Below are positions 23,760 through 36,800 of a stretch of 64,000 bases of DNA, one piece after another. Both the position numbers and the translations under genes were made by a program. Within the stretch, counting starts at the first letter, position 1, and the number at the start of each line of letters is the position of its first letter. The DNA comes from Protula sp. h YS-2021 (Eukaryota > Annelida > Polychaeta > Sabellida > Serpulidae): positions 17,027,407 through 17,091,406 of the forward strand of contig OX457033.1 of the NCBI GenBank assembly GCA_949752745.1. The letters are read 5' to 3'. The notes beneath the pieces were generated by a model. It did not search any database, was not told the DNA's origin, and saw only the letters and a list, made by a program, of their open reading frames with translations.

Positions 23760-25626
23760 AAATGACCTACTGACAACAAAATTACTGAAAATTCCAACCA
23801 AAAGTACTTGCATGTAACATATTGTGCCCCTCTGCAAATTGAAACTTTGCTTTTTTAAGAAGAAAAATGGAAATTTCCAATTTTTTAAAAGCTGCAAACT
23901 TCGAAGCTCAGTAGATTCAAAAATAAGGCGAAATTCAAAAATCGAAAAATGTACTTTTTTCACCCCTTAGTTCTAGTTTCTTCATAACAAATTTCGGAAT
24001 CTTCCGATGAAAAATGAGGGACTAGATAGATTTTTTCGTATTTTGCCCAAATTGGCAATAAAATCGCTAAAAATGGTTTAAACCAAAAAATAAAAAAAAA
24101 TTCCTAATGCAGTAGAAGGTTAAAAACTCGCGTTTAAAATTTGGTACGAATCGGATGAAAAATAAAAAAGATATTCCACTTTAACTACTTTGTTAAGAAA
24201 AAAAAATGGAAATTTGCCAATTTTTAGAAGTTGCAAACTTTGAAGCTCAGTAGATTCAAAAATAAGGCGAAATTCAAAAATCGAAAAAAGTACTTTTTTC
24301 ACCCCTTAGTTCTAGTTTCTTCATGAAAAATTTTGATATCTTCCGATGAAAAATGAGGGACTAGATAGGTTTTTTCGTATTCTGCCCAAATTGGCAATAA
24401 AATCGCCGAAAATGGTATAAACCAAAAAATAAAAAAATTCCTAATGCAGTAGAAGGTTAAAAACTCGTGTTAAAAATTTGGTACGAATCGGATAAAAAAT
24501 AAAAAAGATATTCCACTTTAACTACTTTGTTAAGAAAAAAAAATTGGAAATTTGCCAATTTTTAGAAGCTGCAAACTTCGAAGCTCAGTAGATTCAAAAA
24601 TAAGGCGAAATTCAAAAATCGAAAAATGTACTTTTTTCACCCCTTAGTTCTAGTTTCTTCATAACAAATTTCGGAATCTTCCGATGAAAAATGAGGGACT
24701 AGATAGATTTTTTCGTATTTTGCCCAAATTGGCAATAAAATCGCTAAAAATGGTTTAAACCAAAAAATAAAAAAAAATTCCTAATGCAGTAGAAGGTTAA
24801 AAACTCGCGTTTAAAATTTGGTACGAATCGGATGAAAAATAAAAAAGATATTCCACTTTAACTACTTTGTTAAGAAAAAAAAATGGAAATTTGCCAATTT
24901 TTAGAAGTTGCAAACTTTGAAGCTCAGTAGATTCAAAAATAAGGCGAAATTCAAAAATCGAAAAAAGTACTTTTTTCACCCCTTAGTTCTAGTTTCTTCA
25001 TGAAAAATTTTGATATCTTCCGATGAAAAATGAGGGACTAGATAGGTTTTTTCGTATTCTGCCCAAATTGGCAATAAAATCGCCGAAAATGGTATAAACC
25101 AAAAAATAAAAAAATTCCTAATGCAGTAGAAGGTTAAAAACTCGTGTTAAAAATTTGGTACGAATCGGATAAAAAATAAAAAAGATATTCCACTTTAACT
25201 ACTTTGTTAAGAAAAAAAAATTGGAAATTTGCCAATTTTTAGAAGTTGCAAACTTTGAAGCTCAGTAGATTCAAAAATAAGGCGAAATTCAAAAATCGAA
25301 AAAAGTACTTTTTTTACCCCTGAGTCCTAGTTTCTTCATAAAAAATTTCGGAATCTTCCGATGAAAAATGAGGGACTAGATAGGTTTTTTCGTATTTTGC
25401 CCAAATTGGCAATAAAATCGCCAAAAATGGTTTAAACCGCAAAAATAAAAATATTTCCTAATGCAGTAAAGGGTTAGGAACTCGTGTTTAAAATTTGGTA
25501 AGAATCGGATAAAAAATAAAAAAGTTATTCCACTTTTAACGGTCGCGGGACGGACAGACGGACGGACGGACGACACTTGCCCCCATCTGTATAGCCCTGT
25601 TGGCTAAAAAGCCAACTGGGCTAAAA
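23760..25626. mobile_element. Helentron/pearl-like tandem-repeat element 1
   Basis: About 5.5 copies of an AT-rich ~338-bp unit (two units form a near-identical 677-bp dimer, for example 24120 versus 24797) are followed by an (ACGG)n tract at about 25549-25572. Then comes a hairpin at 25595-25620, with stem CCCTGTTGGCT / AGCCAACTGGG and one mismatch, directly followed by CTAAAA. Core tandem repeats, a tetranucleotide tract, then a 3' hairpin before CTRR is the plan of pearl/HINE-type non-autonomous Helentrons. The left end could not be fixed. Confidence 0.65.
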
Positions 25627-26281
25627 AAAAAGACATCGGATCAAAAATGTAGGACGAGATACATTTTTAATTTTTTTCTTCAAAAATTCCCCAAAAATTA
25701 AAAAATCACCCGATCGACTAGAAAAGCACAAGCCGTATGCACGACACTTTAGGGGTGCCTCATACCAAAAATAAATCACATCGGGTCAAAAATGTAGGAG
25801 GAGACACATTTTAAATTTTTTTCTTTAAAAATTCCCCTAAAATTCAAAAATCACCCGATCGACTAAAAAAGCACAAGCCGTATGCACGACTCCTTAGGGA
25901 TGCCTCACACCAAAAATAAATGACATCGAATCAAAATTGTAGGAGTAGATGCATTTTGAATTATTTTCGAAAATTTTGCTTTAAAAATTCCCCAAAAATA
26001 CAAAAATTGCGCGATCGACTAAAAAAGCACAAGCCGTATGCACGACCCTTTAGGGGTGCCTCATACCAAAAATAAATGACATCGGGTCAAAAATGTAGGA
26101 GGAGATACATTTTAAAATTTTTTCTTTAAAAATTCGCCAAAAATTCAAAAATCACCCGATCGACTAGAAAAGCACAAGCCGTATGCACGACCCCTTAGGG
26201 ATGCCTCACACCAAAAATAAATGACATCGGATCAAAATTGTAGGAGGAGATGCATTTTGAACCAAAGTTTACTAAATAAAC

Positions 26282-26332
<51 letters not shown>

Positions 26333-26394
26333 GGACACCGCCCGCAAACCGATAGGAATACCCCAGCTTACGTGTAACGTAAGCTGGGCTAAAA
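25627..26394. mobile_element. Helentron/pearl-like tandem-repeat element 2
   Basis: Four copies of a 145-156 bp unit (landmark AGCCGTATGCACGAC at 25731, 25876, 26032 and 26177) are followed by (AACT)n at about 26280-26332. A perfect 11-bp-stem hairpin follows at 26362-26388, CCCAGCTTACG / CGTAAGCTGGG with a 5-nt loop, then CTAAAA at 26389. It has the same plan and the same GGG-CTAAAA end as element 1, but a different core and different microsatellite. Confidence 0.65.
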
Positions 26395-27349
26395 AAGCCA
26401 TGACAAGAACATCGCATATGATTGGCTGCAAGCAAACAGATAAACCAATTGCTATGATACTGTAATACTTTTCAGTCATCACGAGAACATTGATATTGTG
26501 GGAAGAACAGTCACACACAACAGACACCGTAACAGCTTATACACGACGACTGTCAAAATTCTCAAGTTTTTGTCCATTACGCAGGAAGTATAACGTACAA
26601 AGTATAACAATACATAATAATACACACTTACAGTGAGGTATCGCTCTCACAACATAATTCTATAAAAACAGTTAAGAATCAACAGTCAAACATGTGTTTA
26701 ATACTTCATTTTGATATCACATTTGCCCTATTTTGCTATGTAACTAATATAAACCAACGCTAATGTTTGGTATCCTGGATTTCCCTAAAATGATCCCTGA
26801 ACTACATGTGCTTGAAATTCCATTTATAAAAATGTCAAGGACGATTCTTGTAAAATAACACAGCCTTGTTACAGTCAGAGAGTTAGGCCGCGACTACTTG
26901 CTGAACATGAAACCCACATACATGTGGCGCGGAATAAAAACATTACAGATACAGAGTCTGAAAAAATCTATAGCTACAGCGTAAAAAAAAAACATTTTTG
27001 TGGTGTCTGGTGTAACACAAGACTTCTGTCCTTCAGACTGAATATAGATGGCCTCAGTAGGAAGGCCTCACAGTCCCAGCAGATGGATGTCCTTGACCTC
27101 CCTGACGTAGACCTGGAATTAACTGTTCTCCTCTGGCCTCTTGCCGAAAACAGCCGACCCATGAGCGTTTGGGGGGAGGTGGGGGCGGAGAGAGGGGGGG
27201 AGGGGTAGGCTGGAGGGAGGAGGTGAGGTTGGGATTGACATTCTTGCTGATCAGCCGCCCTATTGGCATGGTACGGTTTGCAGTGGGAGGGGGGGGGGGG
27301 GGGGGGCTTGAGGGGAGGGGTTGAAACTGTTATTGACATTCTTTCAATG
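26395..27349. other. 3' flank of the AKNA-like gene
   Basis: Probably 3' UTR or intergenic. A minus-strand ATTAAA lies at 26697-26702. The G-rich tracts at 27170-27310 resemble the spacers between the duplicated terminal-exon copies, and a GGGATTGACATTCTTG piece near 27229 may be the oldest copy. Confidence 0.35.
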
Positions 27350-27671
27350 CGCAAACAGGAAGAAAACTTCCTTGATAGGAGGGATTGATCTCTTCATTGA
27401 CCTTTAGACGGAAAGCTGTGGGTGAGGGGGTTCCGGGGTGGAGGGGGGAGGGGGAGAGGTTATATTCACATCCCTCTATGTGCAAACAGGAAGCAGCCTT
27501 CCTTCATCGAACGATTGATTTCGCTCACCTTTAGCGGGGGGGGGGGGGGGGGCTCAGCATGGGTGGGTGTGGGGGGGGGGCGGAGAGGTTGGATTCACAT
27601 TGGTGTAGCGCGCAAACAGGAAGCAGCCTTCCTTCATGGAACGATTGATTTTGCTCACCTTTGGCGGGGGG
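27350..27671 (-). repeat. Three tandem copies of the AKNA-like terminal-exon 3' end
   Basis: The block CGCAAACAGGAAG...ACGATTGAT, whose minus-strand reading encodes the NRSIKEG-FLFAH end of the protein, recurs at 27350, 27481 and 27611 besides the genuine one at 27731 (spacings 131, 130 and 120 bp). Poly-G tracts lie between copies. The copy at 27611 would read INRSMKEGCFLFAR. Confidence 0.85.
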
Positions 27672-27724
27672 GGGGGGACCTCAGCATGGGTGGCTGTGTG
27701 GGGGGAGGTTGGATTCACATCGGT

Positions 27725-27877
27725 CTAGTGCGCAAACAGGAAGGAGCCCTCCTTGATGGAACGATTGATCTCGTCGTTGAGCGAGTCCCGCATACGGCTC
27801 GACATCATCTTCAGTCTGTTCGCTGTTTTCAAAGCTTGCTCCAGAGACCTCCCTTCTGGCCTTCCACGGCCTTCGTC
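27725..27877 (-). CDS. AKNA: AKNA-like terminal exon 23
   Basis: Acceptor ATGTTGCAG|GACGAA, phase 0, 153 nt to TAG at 27725-27727. Encodes an RGRP core (DEGRGRPEGRS), then a helix SLEQALKTANRLKMMSSRM and the end SIKEGSFLFAH. Human AKNA ends in a comparable helix and GSCLF. Confidence 0.9.
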   Translation of the reverse strand, partial: DEGRGRPEGRSLEQALKTANRLKMMSSRMRDSLNDEINRSIKEGSFLFAH

Positions 27878-30800
27878 CTGCAACATCAAAAATAAACAGA
27901 ATAAATAAATAAATAATAAATAAATAAATAAAATAAAAATAATTATTATTGTTATTATTATTATTTTTACATTTTTGTATTTTATTTTATTTATTTTTTA
28001 CTTATTTTATTTTATTTTTTTTTTTAGATAAACGTTCGTTATTTTTCCGTATGTTCCGGGAATATTTATTAGGCTGGCTGAAACATTAAGCTGCCTTTTT
28101 ATGGTTAATAAAGAAATCGATAAAATGTAGTTTGAATCTAATGTGGCAAGGGTGTCTCACTGATAACTAAAGACAATTTTAAAACTAAACTAATTTAAAA
28201 TTTCTGCGGCCTCATTTCTTAGTATTACTTTGGATTTTAAAATCTAACGTTATGACAAAAAACTACAAGCTCATGGTACAGCTGTGCTATGCTACTATTT
28301 TAACAGGAATGTTTTAATAACAGAAGCATCCATGACAACTGTTGTCTTCGTTGCCTTGGTTACGCCACCCCCCCTTAACTCTCCACCCCCACCCACTCCA
28401 AACACCAGCCCCTTCTGTTTCCGCTATTCATACTACATTGACACTTCCATTAACACCATTTCAAGAAGGATGCTTAACACCTTCAGGGTTCATAGTCGAT
28501 TTTCAAAATCAAATTCCATGATTTTTCCATGATTTTTCCCGGATCTCAAATTTTTTTCCATGTATTGTTTTGGTGAGGTTTTCACGGATATATATATATA
28601 AAAATGAACGAAAAAACAGTTTCAACCCATTTTTTATTCTGTAAAATACAAAATGGTAACAGAACTACAACTAAATTGACAAATTTCGACATTTTCATAC
28701 CCATCACACATAAAGCACCCTTCCCAGAGCTATATGAGGCTCAACGAGTCAAGATGTGCTTTTGGTTTGACACTCCCCCCCCCCACCCATTTGCAAACAA
28801 TTTTCTCACCGGATTTGCAGCGTTCTCAAAAATGACAGTTTTCTTGGAAATTGAAAAATAATTACCCATTTTCGTTTTCGTTGATTTTTCCATGATTTTT
28901 GGCCTTTTTTTTTTAAATTTCACGATTTTTCCATGATTTTTCCAGGTATTGAAAAAATTCCAGGTTTTCCAGGTGGCCTATGAACCCTGACCTTCTCCTA
29001 ATCGATGACTGACAGATATAATACAAAGCTGTGCAACTGTTAATACTTCCTACCTCGGTACCGTCATCTAAGACATATGTTTTAACTCTCGAGGATTTCC
29101 GATAAACACGGGCCTCCGCTTCGGATGCCGACTCTCCGCCATACTCGCGCACATAATACCGAACCTTAAACATGACAAAGGCACTGGGAATTGTTAAGGC
29201 CACTCACAGTGACAGAAACGAAGCAGGATTATTACTTTTACAGTTACTTGTAAAATATATTATTTGAAACCAGCTAGAAGAAACTAAAATATTGATATGA
29301 GAACAGCTATATTTTGGCTGTTTAGTCATGAAATAATTAACTGCACATATGGCTAACTATCAACTACCATTATCTTATCACGTGACTAGGGCGGGGTTTT
29401 CCTGTTATGACGTCATTACAGATATACACTAAACATCAATCAGTGAAGTATGCTACTTTTCTCTCGTTCACAGCCGCTGTTAATACATTGTTAGCAAGCA
29501 GAACATGGAAATAAACAAGATGTATACTATTACAATGAACTATCCGGAAGTGTGTTTTTGAGCTTAGAAAAGATTTTCTTTTATCAAATGGTAAGTTTCT
29601 AAGTTTTTCTTAAGACCTACAACATGATGTTTATGATTACCTTTGGGGGTTTTTGTGTTTGAGAAGCTGCTATTATCTTAACCGGAACCAACCCAGCACT
29701 GTAAATAAAACATACAAGTTAATTATTTACACTGCATATTTTGGCATTTATTTACTACCTTTATGAATATGCTGTCGCGCATTCAATTTACAGTTGATTT
29801 ACACAATTACCATTTGGTTTTATTGCACCATGCCTTCTTGGAAATTGTTTAAAACCAGCATCACGCATTAACACTGAACTTGTTCGATCTTTTATTTTTC
29901 TTCTTTTTTTATGATTTTACGCAAAACTGGTTGCAATGGGAACTTTTGAGGTTTTCCGTCGCCGTGAGACAACACAGAACTTACGAAGGTGCGTTGCTCT
30001 GTTGCGACTGTGCAGCGGCGACCCCTTGCGGCAGGAAATGGTACTCCCCGTGCGAATGCTGACTTACTCCCCCGCACAGTGGACAATCCGTTGTCTGGTT
30101 CACCTGGTAACTGCCGCCAGTCTGGTAACCATTGGTCAAGCTACCACCATTCTGATATCCACTCGTAGCTCCTGAGGGTTGTAGCAAATGCATAGGAATG
30201 GCGCCATTTTGATTTTGTTGTGCGGCGTAAGTACCCGGATGAGTAGCGTTGCTGCCATACATGCTACCGTCCTGGCCTGGAACATACGCGCTGCTTTGTG
30301 GGACGGCACTCTGTGTCATCCCCGCGGTAACGCCAAGCTGCGGCGCATTTACACTTTGAATACCAGCCTGTGGGGTTACGCCTAGTTGGGGATTTGGAAC
30401 AGCTGGCTGGGCCCCATAATATGGATTCTGAGGTTGTGTATAAGGTTGAAGGTAAGGCACTGGCTGAGTTGATTGAACCGGTTGGCGGGGCCTAATTGGG
30501 GACATATGCCTACGCGGGGCGCGAATCGGTGAAGGAACGCGTCTGCTTGGAGATCCTCGGCGTGGAATGAAGTGTCGTCGCATTTCCGATATTCGCTCGG
30601 GAGATCTCGGTGGTGACTCGGGATCGGAGTAATAAGCCTTCCGCTCGCGACTTCGTCCTCTACTCTGACTTCTGTTCCGCCCAATCCGGTCATAGTCGAA
30701 CGTGCTACCGTCGTCTCTGGAACGACCGCCGTACCGGTCCCCACTTCCGTAACGGTCCCCGCTTCCGTACCGCTCCCCACTTCCATAGCGATCCCGAATT

Positions 30801-33800
30801 CCACGCCGGTCTCCGCTCCGGTAGCGGTGTCCGCTTTCATACCGGTCGCCGGTTCCATACCGGTCCCCGCTACCATACCGCTTCCCATCCGCATCACCAT
30901 AGCGCCTGGTGTACCGTGCCCTATTCCCTGAGTCATGTTCTTGGTCGCTCTCGTAAAAGTCACCGCCTCTCTCGTATTCACGACTCGGGGTCCCGTTCCG
31001 GTACCGCTCTCGCGATCCGGATCTATGCGGTCTCCTTTCCCTGCCGTCTGCTGAATTCGATCTATATCTACTATATTTTAGATCATATCCATCTCTGTCC
31101 GGATAACTGTCATAATCCAAGTCATTTTCCGGATACTCATCAAAGACGTCATATCCGGCGGCGTAAGGATCCTCATAGCCGTTGTAGTGGGCGGGGTAAG
31201 GATAAGCGGCAGGCTGATTGGCATAGATAGGCATTTGCGCTTGAGTGACAGCTTGATTTGCATACGCTGCTGCCACCGGTGGCTGACTGGCGGCATAGGT
31301 GGACGGCATCTGCGCCTGAATGACAGGTTGATTTGCATACGTAGGCGGTACTTGTGCATGACTGACAGCCTGCTGTGCATACGCATTTGTAGCTTGCGGT
31401 GGCTGATTGAGCGGCAGGGGCGGGACTACTTGTGAGGAAGGCGGGCCCTGCGTATTTTGAGAGAACTGCTGTGAATATGCAGCGCCAGTTTCACTGGTTT
31501 GTTGAGGGCAGCGACCAGGATTTAGTTGTTGTTTTAAACGTTCCACTTCGTCAGTCAGCGACCGTAGCTTATCACTGAAACATAAAAAAAAACAAATATT
31601 TTTTAAAAGTTAACAACTACAAGTAAATATACTTTTTGGAGAAACATTCTACGTAACAGCAATTATTCTGAAGACAGCAGATTCGAATGGTTTGAATGCT
31701 CGCGGAGGCCTGAAGAGCACCCATACCAAAAATTAAATCGGGTTCGCTTGAATTTATTCTAACCTGCAGCAACTGCAGTACAAATTTATAAACTATTGTC
31801 TCCAGAAAAGAAAATACCTCCTGGGACTCGTTTTATCTTCACTGTAATCATCTGACGCGGAATGCACTTGTGGCCTCCCTCGTGACCTCGAACGTGACCT
31901 CGAGCCTTGCCTTAACCTTGAACTTTGGCGTCTACTACCAGAAATGGGCTCGCGTTCGCGACCGTTACCTGCATCACCTGCACATAAATAACACCTTTAT
32001 ATTTCTCTTTTTTTTTTAAATTTCTTTCTTTATTTCCTCCCAACAATCTTATAAGGTATTTCTCCGTGCTAATGAAACTTAACAAGAACTTAAAAGTGTT
32101 CATTTCTTTCGACACCGCGATAGCAGAGACAGTACCACCCCCTACCCCCCCTCCCCCCCCCCCCCCACATACAACCATTTTACGAGACAAACCTGCCAGT
32201 CTATCCAGACTGCCCCTCGGCTCATCATCAGCCTGCTTCTCGCGACTCCCCGAGCGCCGCCGACCGTTGTAAATCACGCTGTCTGCCGAACCCCAGCTGG
32301 AAGCACTGTCCGACAGCTCATCCTCTGACCTTGACCTACTTCTTGGACTCGTGTGTGACGCCATAGCAGACGACTTTGCGCCCGGTTTTGGCGGGAGACT
32401 TCTGCAAGTAACAATACATGCACAAGTGGCAATGATCTAAGGCAAGCATGAAGAGAATATATTACTGATCAGCTATGAGCGATACGAAGAAATATTGCCC
32501 TTAAGGCCCAATATCTAAAATAAAAAAAAACATATTCCATGAACTGATACAGAGCCAAGCTCAATGTTATAACTTCTTTCTTTCTGACTGATGACTACAG
32601 AATCTGGCTTAATTCTGTTGTTCCTTCTTTTAACTATTCTGTGGTACTTTCATTGGCGATCTACGCCCCTCATTGGACTGCAACTTTTCATTCCCATTCA
32701 CAACATACAAACACTACCTTGTGCCGCTTCCGCCCACCCCCACGCCGGACGCTGTGGAGGAGCCTCTCTGACCGCCCCGGGGACCAGTCGCTGACGTCAC
32801 GCCATAGCCGCTGCTGTGCCCGGAAGCCGCGGAGTCACGTGCACGGGAACGTGGCCCAGGTCCGGGCCTAGGCAACCTTACAGAAGCGATAATACGATAA
32901 ATTCCCCGTCAGAAATTCCCGCTAACAATCAGACTAGAGTGACAGTAAAATGTACTTTATTCTAAGAAAATTAAGTGAATAGTATTTCTTAGCAAGACCA
33001 AGGCCTACCTGCGCGATGTGGGCTCCCTGTCGTATCGACCGCGTCCTCTGGTCGGCACCGGCGCGTCGCTCTCGCTCTCCGTGCCGTACGCGCCCCTCCT
33101 CGCCGCACTCGCCGCCAGTGCCTCCGACACGGCCGTGCTGTCCGAGTTGAACCGATCGCGGCGCGGGTTGCTGTATCGATCGCCTCTGGGGTTGGAGCTT
33201 TCGGTGGCGCGGGTCGCGCGGGAATGCAGGCCGGCGGGAGGGCGACCTGACGTGCGAGGCCCCCGCTCGGCGGCCGATTCGACGTAGTCACTTTCGTGGT
33301 CTGACGTCACCGCGTCATCCAATGATGCCTGGGAAAATTAAAGATGAGATCAAAAGCAAGAATGCATCACTTGGAAGACACGGCAGAACACAATAACGCA
33401 AGAACAAAGTATCTGCCTAACTGCATTCATGATGTATTAAGTAGATATGTTGCAGGATGCCTGGATCAATGATTGCTTTTTTCAGTAGGGCGCAAACTCG
33501 ACCTCCCCACACCCCCCCCCCCTCCTCCGACTCGCCAGGGAGGTGATATTTCATTTCCAGCTTCTTGCAATGTGGTTTTGCTGATCTGTTCTATCCTACA
33601 TAACACTGACCCTATTGTGTCGGTGTCCGTACAGAGGGCGGCCTCCCCGAGGTTCTCCTTCTTCGGGGTGCGTGAGCTTTTCGGCAGGAAGGAACGATCC
33701 CGCCGCACTGCTGTATCTTCAAAGGAAAAAAAATAAATGCACATATTTCACATAAAATAATTTAAAAATGATTCATAAAACTAGAGTGGCTAGAGCACCC

Positions 33801-36800
33801 CAACAACAGTGGGGTGCTCGAACATGCTAAGCACTGTCATTAACCAGCCTGAAATCGGCATTTCTACTTCTATCCATCCTACTGTCGAACCTTTAGACAT
33901 GATAATATACACTATGATAGGTTATGGCAGAAGATCAAAGTCAATGATATGCTATATATAGAACTTTATACGCCTGCAACTCTATTTAGGGAATCAATTA
34001 AAGGGATCATTTTTTTTTAATTTAAAAAAATTAAATTTATTTGTTCTTATGTACAGGTAACATATTTTAATGGTTTTATAAAAACAATTATATTCAATGT
34101 TCATCCGAGTCATTTTTTTAACAAATTTAAACTCAATCTACGGCTCTAACATGCAAATATAGCAACTAACTGGGGAAACTTGCCCTTTACATGCAAACAA
34201 GCAGAATACGGAGAGAAAACGTACGCTTACAAAATTATTTGACAAAAAAAAAAACATGAAAAAGTTGAAAACTGATAGAGATCTAGAAAATTCTGCCAAT
34301 GAAATGCATCTAAATTCCAACAGGTATTTTTTTTTTCTCAAAACTAAGCGTAATTTGCAGAAAAAAGCGACATGGCACTCTGGCCGAATCTGAAGGTAGA
34401 GTATCTTTTGTTCCCATTGTGAGCTAAGCTTGTGTGAGACAGTCACGTCAAGAAAATGCTAATGTAGAACCATATTTCTATCGTTCCATGCAGGTCGTGC
34501 ATGGAACTCTTTTCTTTGTTTTTGTAGTTTCACAGGAATAAGAATATCACCGAGGCCCTGAGATGACGGGAGAAGATGGTGGGGGGGGGGGCGGGGGGGG
34601 GGGCGGGGGGGGGGGGGTTGCGGAGAGAGGGAGGAGGGTGTGCAATGTTTAAGCGTATCTCCTTTAAGCACAGCTGACAACAGTGCTTTCTGCTCAATGC
34701 GCAACGAAAGCTTGTATCATAATGCAACAAGAGTCACCGAACGCTCGATTAATCGTGCGCACACAAAACGAGGAAACTGCTCCTTATTTACAAGTTCAAG
34801 TACACGGGTTCAAACTGTATACAATTCATATGACATCTTCATGCACAGCCCCTGGTCAGAATCACAGTGGAATCCCCAGAAACAATTGCAAACGTCACAA
34901 AATACGTGTCCAGTCCGTAATTTAAAACTAAATTGTGTGTTGACATTCAGATAGAACGATAAGGTCAGCACATGAGGGATTTTACTGTATCCCGTTGCTC
35001 CTCCCCCTCGCCTCCCTCCCGACCCCCTAACACCCCCCGCCCACTGGCGTGGGCATCTTCGTTTTAATTTTGGCCCTCAGCATGCCTGCACACACAGCCG
35101 GGCACTTACCTCAGCCACGCGAACACTTTAGGTATGCATCGTTTCGGAATGTAACGATTCAAAACGATACCGTTTAACTTCGAGTCAGGAGTTAAGCTTG
35201 TAAAAAAAAAAAAAATAGAGAAATAGGCTTAAATTGGAACACTGAAACAGCCGCCAGCCAGAAGAACCACAGAATCAACCAGAGACAATCTATTGTGGGC
35301 TTTGGAAGGGCAGAGCGACTCTGATGCACAGAAAATAGATCCCTCCCTTCAGATCCAGCAATCCCATCCAGTTTTCATTGAATAAACGTGAAAGCAATTT
35401 AATGTAAATTGAAACGATTTATTCTTGTTATTGGATCTGTACAAAGAGCTGTCATTAACAGAAGCCATAAAACTGATCATAGGATATTAAATCAATTAAT
35501 GTCTTACTCCATTACGGGACTATGTACTTAAGTAAGAAATAATTCACGGCGTTTGGGGTTACTGTCTGTCACCGCATTTCAACCAATCACTACCGCGTAC
35601 GCTGTGAATGATGTTACTCTCTTTCGCCACATTTCAACCAATCAAAACGCTCTATATGAAATGACGTAGAATGCGTTCACTCACTGTTTCTCCAGCCCGG
35701 CAGGCAGCGCCGGTCTCCTATGCTCCGGTGTGCGCTCATACACTTCTTTCATTTTCTAAAAAAAAAAAACAAAAAAAAAAACCTATTTTGAAAACACGGC
35801 TTGCACCACTTCGCGTGCTTCTCTTCTTTCTTTTTCACATATTCACGAAGACAGAGAGACTGTGAAACGCTCAAGTCACATAAAACAGATAATGCGACAG
35901 CCACCGTCAACGTTTGACCGTAAGATACATAGGGGGGAAGAGGGGGGGGGGGGGGGGGGGAGGTAATGTGGGAGTCGAGATGGCGGTCACGCTCGGGGCT
36001 CCTCTCTAAGCCTTTGACGCGCATATACTGGTCCACCAGGTCCGTGTACAGCTTGTGGGAAGAGGGGGGGGGAAGCAGGTGGGCACTTACATCAAGGAGG
36101 GAGTCGAGCTGGCGATCACGCTCGGGGCTCTTCTTCAAGCCTTTCACACGCCTGTACAGGTCCATCAGATCCGTATACACCTTGTGGAGGGGGGAGGGGA
36201 GGGGGGTAGGGGGAGGACGGGGCAAGCAGGGGGTGCACTTACATCGAGGAGGGAGTCGAGTTTGCGGTCACGCTCGGGGCTCTTCTTCAAGCCTTTTACA
36301 CGCCTGTACAGGTCCATCAGGACCGTGTACACCTTGTGGAGGGGGGGGGGGGATGACGGGGAGGGGGGTCACTCACGTCGAGGAGGGAGTCGAGTTGGCG
36401 GTCACGCTCGGGGCTCTTCTTCAAGCCTTTCACACGCCTGTACAGGTCCATCAGATCCGTGTACTCCTTGTGCAGGGCGTGCAGCTTCTGGTCTACGCCC
36501 GCCCCTCCTGAAATAATGGGGTTATACAAGCGCTTAACGACACGTTTCTACATCCAAACTACTTCCGTCCCCCACCCACCCCATCCACAAAGTAAAAAAG
36601 GAAAAAAAAAACACTGCATATATTACAGTCTGGATAATCATAATAACGTCATTCTGGACATTAACTGCAGTTTTTGGCGCCTGTTTTCCCCGTGGCGTGC
36701 CAAAAAAACGACATTGGCTACCATGCAAGTTGTCAAGCAGCCAGTAAATCCGCCAATGTCATTGGATGAATCGATTAGTTGCTAGAAACGCCCAGAAATA

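Noticed and set aside
18556..26394. CRISPR-like direct repeats
   Set aside because: Repeats are head-to-tail without unique spacers in an animal genome; they are satellites.
26974..27895. Pro-rich and Gly-rich ORFs around 27 kb
   Set aside because: Translations of G or C runs between terminal-exon copies.
29981..30000. Reading exon 21 straight to its own stop as the gene end
   Set aside because: A strong donor precedes the stop and joins, in correct phase, exons 22 and 23, which carry the family-type C-terminus. An intron-retention isoform remains possible.
30382..30981. 199-codon minus-strand ORF rich in Met/Gly/Thr, and a 206-codon plus-strand ORF
   Set aside because: Alternative-frame and antisense readings of the exon 21 repeat region.
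35966..36516. Gly/Arg-rich plus-strand ORFs of 153-181 codons
   Set aside because: Antisense shadows of the exon 16 copies and their G-run spacers.
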